Origin: Hyphomicrobiales bacterium
GTDB lineage: Bacteria > Pseudomonadota > Alphaproteobacteria > Rhizobiales > Rhizobiaceae
Reading direction: 5' to 3'
Assembly: GCA_021775455.1 (NCBI GenBank)
Contig: JAJFHU010000005.1
Span: 38,875-102,874, forward strand
Length of the DNA stretch: 64,000 nucleotides
In this document: positions 30,592 to 39,536 of the stretch, one piece after another
How positions within the stretch are numbered: the stretch's first letter is position 1
Layout of the letters: every line of letters begins with the position of its first letter
Notes under the pieces: model-generated
What the model saw: only the letters and a program-made list of their open reading frames with translations
Databases searched by the model: none
Told to the model about the DNA's origin: nothing
Program-made: the position numbers and the translations under genes

Positions 30592-31026
30592 ATGACCAAT
30601 TCTGCCTACATCAAGCCTGCCTGGACACCGGCAACCATCGCTTTAATGGTTTTGGGTTTCGTTGTTTTCTGGCCATTGGGACTTGCAATGCTCGCCTACA
30701 TTCTTTGGGGTGACCGTCTGGAAAGTTTCAAAAGTGAAGTCAATCGCGCAACCGACGATGTCGCGAGTAAATTCAAAGGTGGGTTCCAGTCTCAACACCA
30801 CGGGCGGACCGGCAATGTTGCATTTGATGACTGGCGAGAAGTGGAATTGGCTCGTCTTGAAGAAGAGCGCCGCAAGCTTGACGAGACACGCCACGAGTTT
30901 GACGAGTATCTGAGAGAATTGAGACGCGCTCGTGATCAAAAGGAATTTGACGAATTCCTGGCGGGCAGGAATCGTGGGCGCGCTTCCAGTAAAGCTCCGA
31001 AAAAAAGCGTTCCGGATACAAAATAA
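30592..31026 (+). CDS. DUF2852 membrane protein
   Basis: A 144-residue protein of unknown function. The ATG at 30592 follows AAAGGAAATCAT; the frame extends 12 codons upstream without a better start. It has two closely packed hydrophobic segments (IALMVLGFVVFWPLGLAMLAYILWG), a polar linker, and a charged region (about residues 80-130: ELARLEEERRKLDETRHEF onward) that should form a coiled coil. The layout matches DUF2852, common in Rhizobiales. A terminator follows 18 bases after the stop. Confidence 0.85.
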   Translation: MTNSAYIKPAWTPATIALMVLGFVVFWPLGLAMLAYILWGDRLESFKSEVNRATDDVASKFKGGFQSQHHGRTGNVAFDDWREVELARLEEERRKLDETRHEFDEYLRELRRARDQKEFDEFLAGRNRGRASSKAPKKSVPDTK

Positions 31027-31044
31027 TTCAAATCAAGTATTTTG

Positions 31045-31070
31045 AGGGTCTTTCAGGCCCTTTTTCTTTG
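31045..31070 (+). terminator. intrinsic terminator after the DUF2852 gene
   Basis: AGGGTCT (31045-31051) pairs with AGGCCCT (31055-31061), seven pairs including one G-T wobble, around a TTC loop, followed by TTTTTCTTTG. It lies inside the open frame upstream of the next gene, which argues that the next gene starts after it, at 31096. Confidence 0.8.
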
Positions 31071-31095
31071 CGTTGAGAATCGGGTAAGTACCCGT

Positions 31096-31839
31096 ATGGC
31101 TCTTTCATTCTTCAGACAGCTTCAAAAACGGGATCGGGATACTGTGCTCTTCGTTGATGGTGTTGAGCTGCCGGTTAAGGTCGTGGAAAATGACCGAGCC
31201 AAACGATTGACGCTAAGAGTAATTCCTGGTGGAGAGGCACTGAAGATCACCACGCCTGCTCATGTAGGTGATCGCGCAATACAGAAGTTTCTTGAGCGCA
31301 ATCGAAATTGGGTAGCTGTTCGTCTGGCGCGACTGCCAAAAAAAATCAGGATTTGTGACGGTGCGGTAATCCCTTATCGCGGGATTGATCATCTGGTTAC
31401 GGCAAGTGGTAAACTTAGGGGATTGGTGGAGATCAAGCATTTTGAGTCTCAACCGGTCCTGCAGATACCAGGAGAAGCCGATGCGATCGGTCGCAAGTGC
31501 ATAACCTATCTAAAGCGTCAGGCCAGAACGGAGCTTGATCGTGCAGTTACACTTTATGCAGGTAAAATCAACGTTCGACCGAAGTCGATCCGTATTACTG
31601 ATTCTACGAGCCGCTGGGGATCGTGCTCTTCCACACGCACTTTGTCGTTTTCATGGCGAATAATCATGGCACCACCCCCGGTGCTGGATTATCTGGCAGC
31701 CCATGAAGTAGCCCATTTGGTCGAGATGAATCACTCGGAACGATTTTGGGCTCTTACGAAAAAATTGTGCCCGGACATGGAACTGCAAAAGACCTGGCTC
31801 AAACAGAACGGCGCATTATTGCATTCCATCTGCTTCTGA
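31096..31839 (+). CDS. YgjP-like (M48/SprT-type) zinc metallopeptidase
   Basis: The 247-residue product has the HExxH zinc motif in YLAAHEVAHLVEMNHSERFW and the preceding DSTSRWGSCSSTRTLSFSWRI block of the YgjP / DUF45 family; an N-terminal beta-rich domain contains NDRAKRLTLRVIPGG. Substrates are unknown. The frame opens at 31042 within a terminator, so the ATG at 31096 is chosen. No clear ribosome site is visible. The 14-bp palindrome CGGGTAAGTACCCG (31081-31094) directly abuts the start. Confidence 0.88.
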   Translation: MALSFFRQLQKRDRDTVLFVDGVELPVKVVENDRAKRLTLRVIPGGEALKITTPAHVGDRAIQKFLERNRNWVAVRLARLPKKIRICDGAVIPYRGIDHLVTASGKLRGLVEIKHFESQPVLQIPGEADAIGRKCITYLKRQARTELDRAVTLYAGKINVRPKSIRITDSTSRWGSCSSTRTLSFSWRIIMAPPPVLDYLAAHEVAHLVEMNHSERFWALTKKLCPDMELQKTWLKQNGALLHSICF

Positions 31840-31854
31840 TATCGAAATAGCCTT

Positions 31855-31950
31855 TTAGCCAATCAAGTAGACAATTATCCCAATCAGGCTGCAAACTACC
31901 AAAGACCAAAATACAACCGCGCCGCTATTGTCTTTTTGTACCTGTGTCAT
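31855..31950 (-). CDS. candidate 31-residue single-span membrane peptide
   Basis: A short open frame reads MTQVQKDNSGAVVFWSLVVC and continues SLIGIIVYLIG to a TAA. It has a polar N-terminus and one clean hydrophobic span of about 20 residues ending at the C-terminus, as in known small membrane proteins. It lies alone in the gap between the YgjP-like gene and the methyltransferase gene, on the opposite strand to both. The ribosome site is weak (GGGTATAGTTGA before the ATG). I know no family for it. Confidence 0.42.
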   Translation of the reverse strand: MTQVQKDNSGAVVFWSLVVCSLIGIIVYLIG

Positions 31951-32228
31951 TCAACTATACCCATTGGTGTTCCTGAGATAAGTTCATGTGTATGTATGTC
32001 TTGATCAAGGGTTAGGACTTTCGCTGATTTCTGTCATCTGTTATTTGCACTTTGCAAATGAATCAGGCGAAATGCAAATCTTTGAAAATGCTCGTAACGC
32101 CATAGTGATTCATCGCGTAACCGGATAACAGACATATGCAAGCAAAATCAAAAGCCGATATCGGCGGCGCGACCCATCAACGTGGCAAGATGTTTGTTTC
32201 ATCTGAAAGATGCAAAAGCAATTGTCCC

Positions 32229-33113
32229 ATGATACTGGAAAATGCAGGCGACTCCAATTACGCGCTGATTGACAGTGGGAACGGCCTGAAGCTGGAGCGC
32301 TATGGTGATCTGGCGATTGTCCGGCCGGAAGCGCAGGCGCTGTGGCAGCCACAACTACCGCAAAAGATATGGGACAATGCAGATGCCATTTTCACTGGCG
32401 ATGTTTCGGAAGAAGGAAAAGGGCGATGGCATTTTCCGCGTAAGAAACTTAATGAAACCTGGCCTCTGTCGTGGGATGGGATCATGTTTCATGGTCGTTT
32501 CACATCTTTTCGACATTTGGGTGTATTTCCAGAGCAGGCAGCCCACTGGAGATTTGTTGAAGGGCAGATTCAACAACGTACCCGCAATGACAAGCCTTTT
32601 CGCCTCCTGAACCTGTTTGGATATACGGGACTTGCGAGCCTCGTTGCGGCACGGGCAGGTGCGCACGTTGTCCATGTGGATGCATCCAGGAAAGCAATCG
32701 GATGGGCGCGCGAGAATCAGGATCTAGCAGGAATGTCTAATGCACGAATTCGCTGGATTTGTGATGATGCAATCCGGTTTTGTGAGCGCGAAATGCGCCG
32801 CGGAAATCATTATGATGGGATTCTTTTGGATCCACCAAAGTATGGGCGCGGACCGAACGGTGAAATTTGGCAACTTTTCGATGACCTGCCGCACATGATC
32901 GACCTCACCCGGGGGTTGATCTCGGAAAACGCATCCTTTGTCATCCTCACCGCTTACTCAATCCGTGCATCATTTTATTCCATTCACGAAACTATGCAGG
33001 AAAAATATGGAGATTGTGGTGGAAAAATCGATTCAGGAGAGTTGGTATTGAACACGGAAAACAGCGAGCGAAAGCTGTCTACATCATTGTTCAGCCGGTG
33101 GGTTGCTGAATGA
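32229..33113 (+). CDS. class I SAM-dependent RNA methyltransferase (RlmI-like)
   Basis: The protein has the SAM fold LLNLFGYTGLASLVAARAGAHVVHVD and the catalytic-loop DPPKYGRGPNGEIW typical of the YccW/RlmI group of cytosine-C5 or guanine methyltransferases. The target RNA is not determined. I chose ATG at 32229 (294 residues) because homology starts near SNYALIDSGNGLKLERYG. The frame is open from 32136 with further ATGs at 32136 and 32190, so the start is uncertain. It overlaps the next gene by four bases (ATGA), giving a pair of RNA methyltransferase genes. Confidence 0.85.
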   Translation: MILENAGDSNYALIDSGNGLKLERYGDLAIVRPEAQALWQPQLPQKIWDNADAIFTGDVSEEGKGRWHFPRKKLNETWPLSWDGIMFHGRFTSFRHLGVFPEQAAHWRFVEGQIQQRTRNDKPFRLLNLFGYTGLASLVAARAGAHVVHVDASRKAIGWARENQDLAGMSNARIRWICDDAIRFCEREMRRGNHYDGILLDPPKYGRGPNGEIWQLFDDLPHMIDLTRGLISENASFVILTAYSIRASFYSIHETMQEKYGDCGGKIDSGELVLNTENSERKLSTSLFSRWVAE

Positions 33114-33958
33114 CCGGAAGAGTGGAAACCAAACCTGGTCGGATTTTGGAAATCAGTTCTGTGGCAAATCCTGCGATTAAGAAGATTCGTGGTTTGAGCC
33201 TGAAAAAGAACCGCGATGCAGAAGGTGTTTTCGTGGCAGAGGGAATGAAACTTATCATCGATGCATTCGAAAATGGATGGGAAGTCGAAACGCTGGTTCA
33301 TGCAGCGAAATTGTCATCCAGTTCCCAAGTGCAGGAGATCGCTGCCAAGGCTCGGGTCAAAGGCGCACAGATACTGCAAGTCAGCGAAAAAGTCCTCTCA
33401 TCAATTACCCGCAAAGACAATCCGCAGATGATGATTGGCGTCATGCGTCAGGCATGGGCAGACGTCGCAAAGGCAGCGGTTACCAGCCAATCGGCTTGGC
33501 TTGCTCTCGACCGGGTACGCGATCCGGGAAATCTGGGCAGCATAATACGTACCGTTGATGCGGCCGGTGCCGATGGGGTTATATTGGTTGGTGATTGTAC
33601 CGATCCCTATTCGTTGGAGTCAGTACGTGCCAGCATGGGGTCTATTTTCAATGTACCGTTGGTGCGGATGACCGTCGAAGAATTCCTGGGCTGGCGAATC
33701 TGCTGGTCTGGCATGGTGATAGGAACTCATCTTGAAGGAGCAGTGGATTATCGTTCGCTGGATTACCAGAACGCCCCTGTATTGCTGTTGATGGGAAACG
33801 AGCAACATGGATTGCCGGATAATCTTTCAGGCGCATGCGATCATCTGGTGTATATACCAATGGCAGGCTCGGCCGATTCACTCAATCTCTCTGTCGCTAC
33901 CGGTGTCGTCCTGTTTCAAATGGCAAAACGGACAGGCAAAGGAATTATGGTTTCATGA
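33110..33958 (+). CDS. TrmH/SpoU-family RNA 2'-O-methyltransferase
   Basis: The 282-residue protein has an N-terminal substrate-binding domain (FVAEGMKLIIDAFENGWEVE) and a C-terminal SPOUT domain with LDRVRDPGNLGSIIRTVDAAG, LLMGNEQHGLP and IPMAGSADSLNLSVATGVVLF, the three SpoU motifs that form the SAM knot. The modified RNA position cannot be told from sequence. It overlaps the genes on both sides by four bases, the downstream one being lspA. Confidence 0.93.
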   Translation: MTGRVETKPGRILEISSVANPAIKKIRGLSLKKNRDAEGVFVAEGMKLIIDAFENGWEVETLVHAAKLSSSSQVQEIAAKARVKGAQILQVSEKVLSSITRKDNPQMMIGVMRQAWADVAKAAVTSQSAWLALDRVRDPGNLGSIIRTVDAAGADGVILVGDCTDPYSLESVRASMGSIFNVPLVRMTVEEFLGWRICWSGMVIGTHLEGAVDYRSLDYQNAPVLLLMGNEQHGLPDNLSGACDHLVYIPMAGSADSLNLSVATGVVLFQMAKRTGKGIMVS

Positions 33959-34437
33959 CAATATTCCGCTGGCCTTTGTTGATTGCCGCCTTGACAGGGA
34001 TTGATCAACTCGCCAAATGGCAGGTAGAAACCCGCCTGCCTTTTCATCAGCTGGTTGAGGTAATTCCCTTTCTGGGATTTTTTCGGACCTACAATGAGGG
34101 AGTTGCATTTTCGTTTTTGACCACATTTGGCAATGGCAGCCTGATTGTTCTAACGGCACTCATTATAGGCTTTGTGATATTCCTGTCGCGAAATCTGGAG
34201 AAAGATCGAGTTCTGTCCAGTATCGGATTTGCGCTTGTTCTCGGTGGCGCTTTTGGAAATCTCATTGATCGGATTTTGCTCGGCAAGGTGATCGACTTTA
34301 TTCTCTTTCATACTCCCGGTTGGTCTTTCGCCGTATTCAATCTTGCCGATTCTTTTATTACGATGGGAGCGGTTGCAATCATACTGGATGAGATATTGGT
34401 GCTGCGCAGACAACGCGGTGTGAAAAGTGATAGGTGA
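33955..34437 (+). CDS. lspA: lipoprotein signal peptidase (signal peptidase II)
   Basis: LspA cleaves signal peptides from diacylated prolipoproteins. The ATG at 33955 overlaps the preceding stop codon and gives 160 residues; the longer open frame upstream lies inside the methyltransferase gene. Four membrane segments are visible, with the active-site motifs TYNEGVAFSF, GGAFGNLIDRI and VFNLADSFI containing the two catalytic aspartates. Confidence 0.96.
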   Translation: MTIFRWPLLIAALTGIDQLAKWQVETRLPFHQLVEVIPFLGFFRTYNEGVAFSFLTTFGNGSLIVLTALIIGFVIFLSRNLEKDRVLSSIGFALVLGGAFGNLIDRILLGKVIDFILFHTPGWSFAVFNLADSFITMGAVAIILDEILVLRRQRGVKSDR

Positions 34438-34447
34438 GGATCAAATA

Positions 34448-35440
34448 ATGAGCGACACATTCAAAGCCATACAGGTTTCCCGGGACGATGATAAAAATCA
34501 GTCGGTTGATATAGTTGAACTGACGGAAGCCGACTTGATGGATGGTGATGTCACCGTAGCGGTCGAGGCAACGACAGTTAATTACAAGGATGGCCTCGCC
34601 ATTACAGGAAAAAGCCCCGTTGTTCGTCATTGGCCGATGGTTCCGGGTATTGACTTGGCCGGGACGGTACTTAATTCTCGATCAAATGAATTCAATGTCG
34701 GTGACAAGGTTCTGTTGAACGGTTTTGGGGTTGGTGAAGTTCATTGGGGCGGTTATGCAGAGCGGGCGCGCATTAGTGCTGATTGGCTAATTCCGCTACC
34801 CAACGGACTTACATCGCAACAAGCCATGGGAATCGGAACAGCCGGATATACAGCAATGCTTTGCGTGCTTGCTCTTGAGCGACATGGAGTTACGCCAAAG
34901 TCAGGTCCGATAATAGTAACCGGCGCCAACGGTGGAGTTGGATCAGTGGCAATCGTTATCCTTTCGAAACTCGGATATCACGTCATCGCTTCGACTGGTC
35001 GTGTCGCGGAAACAGGGTTTCTCCAAGAGTTGGGCGCATCTGAAATTATTGACCGCGCTGAATTGTCTGAAGCGGGTCGGCCACTTGGCAAGGAACGTTG
35101 GGCGGGTGGAGTTGATGCAGTAGGCTCCCATACCCTTGCAAACGTACTGGCGCAAACCCAGTATGGTGGTGCGGTGGCCGCCTGCGGTTTGGCTCAAGGG
35201 TTCGATCTTCCGACTACCGTCATGCCATTCATTCTTAGGGGTGTATCGTTGCTCGGCATTGATTCGGTAATGGCACCCAAGGAGCGTCGACTTGAAGCTT
35301 GGCAGCGTATCGTTGAAGATCTTGATTTGAAAAAACTTGAAGCGCTTACAACAACCATCGGGTTTGATGATATCATCCATACCGCCACGGATATTGTCGA
35401 TGGAAAAGTTCGCGGCCGGGTTATTGTAGACATGGGCTGA
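34448..35440 (+). CDS. acuI: acryloyl-CoA reductase AcuI (YhdH-type MDR oxidoreductase)
   Basis: AcuI reduces acryloyl-CoA to propionyl-CoA with NADPH and detoxifies acrylate-derived CoA esters, for example during DMSP breakdown. The ATG at 34448 follows GAGGATCAAATA and gives 330 residues. Signatures are [66 protein letters not shown], the nucleotide-binding [11 protein letters not shown], and GVDAVGS. It starts ten bases after lspA. A DddP-type DMSP lyase gene lies about 13 kb downstream (48025-49359). Confidence 0.88.
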   Translation: MSDTFKAIQVSRDDDKNQSVDIVELTEADLMDGDVTVAVEATTVNYKDGLAITGKSPVVRHWPMVPGIDLAGTVLNSRSNEFNVGDKVLLNGFGVGEVHWGGYAERARISADWLIPLPNGLTSQQAMGIGTAGYTAMLCVLALERHGVTPKSGPIIVTGANGGVGSVAIVILSKLGYHVIASTGRVAETGFLQELGASEIIDRAELSEAGRPLGKERWAGGVDAVGSHTLANVLAQTQYGGAVAACGLAQGFDLPTTVMPFILRGVSLLGIDSVMAPKERRLEAWQRIVEDLDLKKLEALTTTIGFDDIIHTATDIVDGKVRGRVIVDMG

Positions 35441-35460
35441 GTGAATATCGGGTAGAAATT

Positions 35461-36960
35461 GTGAGTGATTATATTCTGGCTATAGATCAGGGAACAACCT
35501 CCTCCCGATCTATTTTGTTCAACCGAGACAGGACAATTGCATCAGTTGCACAGGAAGAATTTGCTCAACATTTTCCTGACTCGGGATGGGTGGAACACGA
35601 TCCAGAGGATATTTGGAAGAGCGTTCTTTCAACCGCAACCACGGCAATTGGTGAATTGGACGGGGGCGTTGCTTCCATAGCAGGAATCGGCATTACCAAT
35701 CAGCGTGAAACGACGGTTATATGGGACAGGGAAACTGGAAAAGCAGTTTACAACGCCATCGTTTGGCAAGACCGACGAACCGCCGAACATTGTAAAACGC
35801 TGAAGGATAGAAACCTTGAAGCGCTTTTCTCGAGAAAAACCGGCCTGCTTCTCGATCCCTATTTTTCCGGTACCAAAATTTCGTGGGTACTCGATAATAT
35901 AGAGGGAGCAAGAAAAAAAGCAGAACAGGGAAAACTGGCTTTTGGCACTATCGATACATTTCTGATTTGGCGCCTAACGGACGGTCGGGTACATGCAACT
36001 GATGCCACAAATGCCTCGAGAACCTTGTGTTTTAACATCAGTGAAAACTGCTGGGATGAAGAATTGCTTGGTGTCTTGAACATCCCGGTGAGCATGCTGC
36101 CGGAAGTCAAGGATTGCGCTGATGATTATGGCATGACTGAAGCATCCATATTCGGGAAATCCATTCCAATACTTGGTGTCGCAGGAGACCAGCAAGCCGC
36201 TGCCATTGGGCAGGCCTGTTTCGAACCCGGGATGGTCAAGTCCACTTATGGAACTGGATGTTTTGTGCTGTTGAATACAGGTTCCGAACTGGTGCATTCC
36301 AAAAACAGGCTTCTGTCAACCATTGCAAGTCGTCTTGATGGCAAAGTCAGCTATGCTCTGGAGGGTTCCATATTCATCGCTGGCGCGGCTGTTCAGTGGT
36401 TAAGAGACGGATTGAAAATGATTGATTCTGCGGAGGTTGCGGGAACCATGGCGAATGAGTCTGACTCATCCCAGAATATTTATCTGGTGCCCGCATTTAC
36501 TGGCCTTGGTGCTCCCTATTGGGATGCTGAAGCACGCGGGGCAATATTTGGGCTCACAAGAGCGACTAGCCCAAATGAAATTGTGCGCGCAGCCCTTGAA
36601 GCAGTATGCTATCAAACCCGTGATCTGACCAACGCAATGGCTGGTGATTGGCATTGCGACGATGGATCAATGGTCTTGCGTGTGGACGGGGGCATGAGTG
36701 CAAGCGATTGGACCATGCAATTCCTGGCCGATATCCTTGATACGCCGGTCGAAAGACCTCCACTACTTGAAACAACCGCTTTGGGCGTTGCCTGGTTGGC
36801 AGGGTCAAAGGCCGGAATTTGGCCAAACCAAATCGAGTTTGCAAAAGCATGGGAAGCCTCTGCAAGGTTTAATCCTTCGTTGGATGATGCAGAAAGAGAA
36901 TCGAAATACGCTGGTTGGTGCGATGCAGTTGCAAGGACGCGCACGGACTATCAGCCGTAG
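35461..36960 (+). CDS. glpK: glycerol kinase
   Basis: GlpK phosphorylates glycerol to glycerol 3-phosphate. The 499 residues start [20 protein letters not shown] from a GTG at 35461 and contain [40 protein letters not shown] and [12 protein letters not shown]. No glpF, glpD or glp regulator is adjacent. regB follows after 16 bases. Confidence 0.97.
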   Translation: MSDYILAIDQGTTSSRSILFNRDRTIASVAQEEFAQHFPDSGWVEHDPEDIWKSVLSTATTAIGELDGGVASIAGIGITNQRETTVIWDRETGKAVYNAIVWQDRRTAEHCKTLKDRNLEALFSRKTGLLLDPYFSGTKISWVLDNIEGARKKAEQGKLAFGTIDTFLIWRLTDGRVHATDATNASRTLCFNISENCWDEELLGVLNIPVSMLPEVKDCADDYGMTEASIFGKSIPILGVAGDQQAAAIGQACFEPGMVKSTYGTGCFVLLNTGSELVHSKNRLLSTIASRLDGKVSYALEGSIFIAGAAVQWLRDGLKMIDSAEVAGTMANESDSSQNIYLVPAFTGLGAPYWDAEARGAIFGLTRATSPNEIVRAALEAVCYQTRDLTNAMAGDWHCDDGSMVLRVDGGMSASDWTMQFLADILDTPVERPPLLETTALGVAWLAGSKAGIWPNQIEFAKAWEASARFNPSLDDAERESKYAGWCDAVARTRTDYQP

Positions 36961-36976
36961 GTAACGAAATCCGGTT

Positions 36977-38269
36977 ATGCAAATTGATGACCTTCAACAC
37001 CGCCGCTCAGGGCACAATCTGCGCCTTGAAACCATGGTGCGGATCCGATGGCTCGCGATTGCCGGACAAACTGTTGCGGTACTGTTTGCCTGGTTGTTTT
37101 TGGATTTGGTATTTTCCCCATTTTTGTGCCTGCTTCTCATAAATCTTTCAGCGTTGTTAAACATCATATTGCGGGTGAAGTATCCCGCTAACCAGCGGTT
37201 GACCGGTAATGCGTCCCTGGTTCTACTGGGTTATGATGTGTTGCAACTTGCATTTCTGCTATTTTTGACAGGAGGATTGCAAAACCCGTTTGCAATTCTT
37301 CTGGTGGTTCCAGTAGTTATCTCGGCAACAACCCAGTCGGTCAAACAAACAGCCCTGTTGGGACTACTGGTAATAGTTTCATCGAGCTTACTCGTTTTCT
37401 TCTATCGCCCGCTTCCCTGGTTTGCAGGTGAAGTCTTTGAACTGCCGCGCGTATATATCAGTGGTATGTGGGTAGCTATCGTATCCAGTCTGGCATTTAC
37501 AGCGATTTACGCTTTTCGGGTGGCGGATGAAGCGCGGAAACTTGCTGATGCACTTGCGGCAACCGAATTAATCCTGCAACGCGAACAACATCTTTCAACC
37601 CTTGATGGATTGGCGGCCGCTGCTGCACATGAACTTGGAACTCCACTTGCAACAATTGCGCTTGTGTCAAAGGAAATGACCCGTGAACTTGATGAGAGTT
37701 CTCCGCTCCTCGAAGACGCAAAGTTGTTGCGCAGCCAGGCAGAGCGTTGCCGTGAAATTCTCCAGACTTTGCGCTCTCTGTCTCAGGAAGGAGATAGTCA
37801 TATCGGTAGAATGCGGTTTTCTGCGATTATGGAGGAAGTCGCCGCACCTCATCGTGATTTCGGGGTGGATGTCGTAATGGACGTACCCAAGAAACGGAGC
37901 ACCGATCCCGATTGTGTTCGTAATCCCGCAATACTGTATGGATTGGGAAATCTCCTCGAAAACGCAGTCGATTTTGCGCGTAACAAAGTGGTATTCAAAG
38001 CCGATTGGGATCAGGAAAATGTACGGGTCAGCGTCAATGATGATGGTGCGGGGTTTGAATTTGAGTTGCTAAATCAGATTGGTGAACCATTTATCTCAAC
38101 AAGGTCTCGTGAAGGACGGGCTGGTGGGTTGGGATTGGGATTGTTTATTGCTAAAACATTGCTGGAACGAAGTGGAGCGACGATCAGTTTTCAAAATGGA
38201 GATGCAGCGCGACTACCGGGTGCATTGGTGACAGTAACCTGGCCAAGATCGATGCTTGAGAAGCGTTAA
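36977..38269 (+). CDS. regB: redox-sensing histidine kinase RegB (PrrB/ActS)
   Basis: RegB is the membrane sensor kinase of the global redox system RegB-RegA. The 430 residues have about six membrane segments, the quinone-site motif GGLQNPF (residues 99-105), the H box AAAAHELGTPLATI with His218, and the redox-active cysteine in SQAERCREILQ (Cys258). The ATPase lobe has NLLENAVDFA and GGLGLGLFIAKTLL. It follows glpK closely and precedes regA by 98 bases. The senC/prrC gene usual in Rhodobacterales is absent here. Confidence 0.93.
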   Translation: MQIDDLQHRRSGHNLRLETMVRIRWLAIAGQTVAVLFAWLFLDLVFSPFLCLLLINLSALLNIILRVKYPANQRLTGNASLVLLGYDVLQLAFLLFLTGGLQNPFAILLVVPVVISATTQSVKQTALLGLLVIVSSSLLVFFYRPLPWFAGEVFELPRVYISGMWVAIVSSLAFTAIYAFRVADEARKLADALAATELILQREQHLSTLDGLAAAAAHELGTPLATIALVSKEMTRELDESSPLLEDAKLLRSQAERCREILQTLRSLSQEGDSHIGRMRFSAIMEEVAAPHRDFGVDVVMDVPKKRSTDPDCVRNPAILYGLGNLLENAVDFARNKVVFKADWDQENVRVSVNDDGAGFEFELLNQIGEPFISTRSREGRAGGLGLGLFIAKTLLERSGATISFQNGDAARLPGALVTVTWPRSMLEKR

Positions 38270-38367
38270 ATTCAATATACAAATCGGAAATTGACACTTC
38301 TGTTTTGACAAATAGCCCATTTTCCACCAAATAGTGGCCAGGCAACCGGAAATCCCGGGAAAAAGAA

Positions 38368-38928
38368 ATGAACAAATCGATTGAAACTGAACAATCCATT
38401 GGTCAGGATGCATCACTCTTGATTGTTGATGATGACCGTCCGTTTCTGGCTCGTCTTGCACGAGCCATGGAATCGCGAGGTTTTTTAGTGGAAACTGCTG
38501 AGGGTGTGGCAGAAGGATTGGCAAAAGTGCGAAGCCATCCGCCCGCATATGCCGTAGTCGACATGCGATTGAACGATGGAAATGGTTTGGATGTCATTGA
38601 AGAAATTCGTTCAAAGAAGCCAGACTGCAAAGCAATTATTCTGACGGGTTACGGCAACATCGCAACAGCGGTATCTGCTGTGAAGATGGGGGCCGTGGAT
38701 TATTTAGCAAAACCTGCTGACGCTGATGATGTTTATATGGCGTTGATGCGCAGCCCGTCAGACCGGGCAGAACCGCCAGAAAATCCCATGTCAGCGGATC
38801 GCGTGAGATGGGAACATATACAACGGGTATATGAATTGTGTGATCGCAATGTTTCCGAAACGGCGCGAAGGTTGAACATGCATCGCAGAACTCTCCAGCG
38901 CATTTTGGCAAAGCGCGCACCGCGTTGA
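38368..38928 (+). CDS. regA: response regulator RegA (PrrA/ActR)
   Basis: RegA is the DNA-binding partner of RegB and controls respiration, carbon and nitrogen functions by redox state. The 186 residues have the receiver domain (LLIVDDDRPFLARLARAME, phospho-acceptor Asp65 in VVDMRLNDGNG, LTGYGNIATAVSAVKMGA, KPAD). The C-terminal Fis-type helix-turn-helix VSETARRLNMHRRTLQRILAKRAPR is nearly identical in all RegA proteins. GGGAAAAAGAA precedes the ATG. Confidence 0.95.
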   Translation: MNKSIETEQSIGQDASLLIVDDDRPFLARLARAMESRGFLVETAEGVAEGLAKVRSHPPAYAVVDMRLNDGNGLDVIEEIRSKKPDCKAIILTGYGNIATAVSAVKMGAVDYLAKPADADDVYMALMRSPSDRAEPPENPMSADRVRWEHIQRVYELCDRNVSETARRLNMHRRTLQRILAKRAPR

Positions 38929-38943
38929 ATTCGGACATCATCA

Positions 38944-39459
38944 CTATTTGTCAGGCGCAAGGAATTCGTTAGCGAGTACCTTGCCGGGCTCTCGATTGTG
39001 CAAGGCTATTTGATGGAGTCGGTTAGCGCTTGTTCGTGCAACCTGCAGGGTAATTGCTTTTCGGATAGGTGCGGCAAGTTTCAGAGGTTGAGCATCACGA
39101 ACAATCTCGCACCCATGAGCATCGGCAACGATCAGCCCTTCATCATCCGGAAATATATCCAGGGGTACGTCGGGGTGAGTTGCAAAATAAAACTGATCGC
39201 AAAATGATTTGTACTCTTCCCATTTTTCATCGGTCCTGAAATCGGTAACCGATGATTTGATTTCGACAATCGTAATGTGTCCGGCCTTACTGAGGCCTAG
39301 CAGGTCTGCACGCCGCCCACTTGAAAGTGTCAATTCTGCTGCAAAGGTAAGGCCTGCACGAGCCATTCCTCGCATGACACCGCTGCGGATCATTATGGCA
39401 CGATCCGATTGTCGGCCATCTATCGAAGGATCTTGATCGTACGCAGAAATCAGGGGCAT
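38944..39459 (-). CDS. mmcB: MmcB family DNA repair protein
   Basis: MmcB is an alphaproteobacterial nuclease-fold protein implicated in ImuB-dependent mutagenesis and mitomycin C resistance in Caulobacter. The 171 residues have the restriction-endonuclease-like core: AELTLSSGRRADLLGLSKAG followed by ITIVEIKSSVTDFRTDEKW, with the D...ExK triad, then FCDQFYFATHPDVPLDIFPDDEGLIVAD. The frame extends to a TTG at 39468, which has GGAG at close spacing; ATG at 39459 is the conservative choice. It converges on regA. Confidence 0.9.
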   Translation of the reverse strand: MPLISAYDQDPSIDGRQSDRAIMIRSGVMRGMARAGLTFAAELTLSSGRRADLLGLSKAGHITIVEIKSSVTDFRTDEKWEEYKSFCDQFYFATHPDVPLDIFPDDEGLIVADAHGCEIVRDAQPLKLAAPIRKAITLQVARTSANRLHQIALHNREPGKVLANEFLAPDK

Positions 39460-39536
39460 GAGCGGCAATCATCTCCGGTGCAGATTATAATGCTGCTTGA
39501 AATGGATGAAACATGCAACTAATAGCTGTTTAAAGT

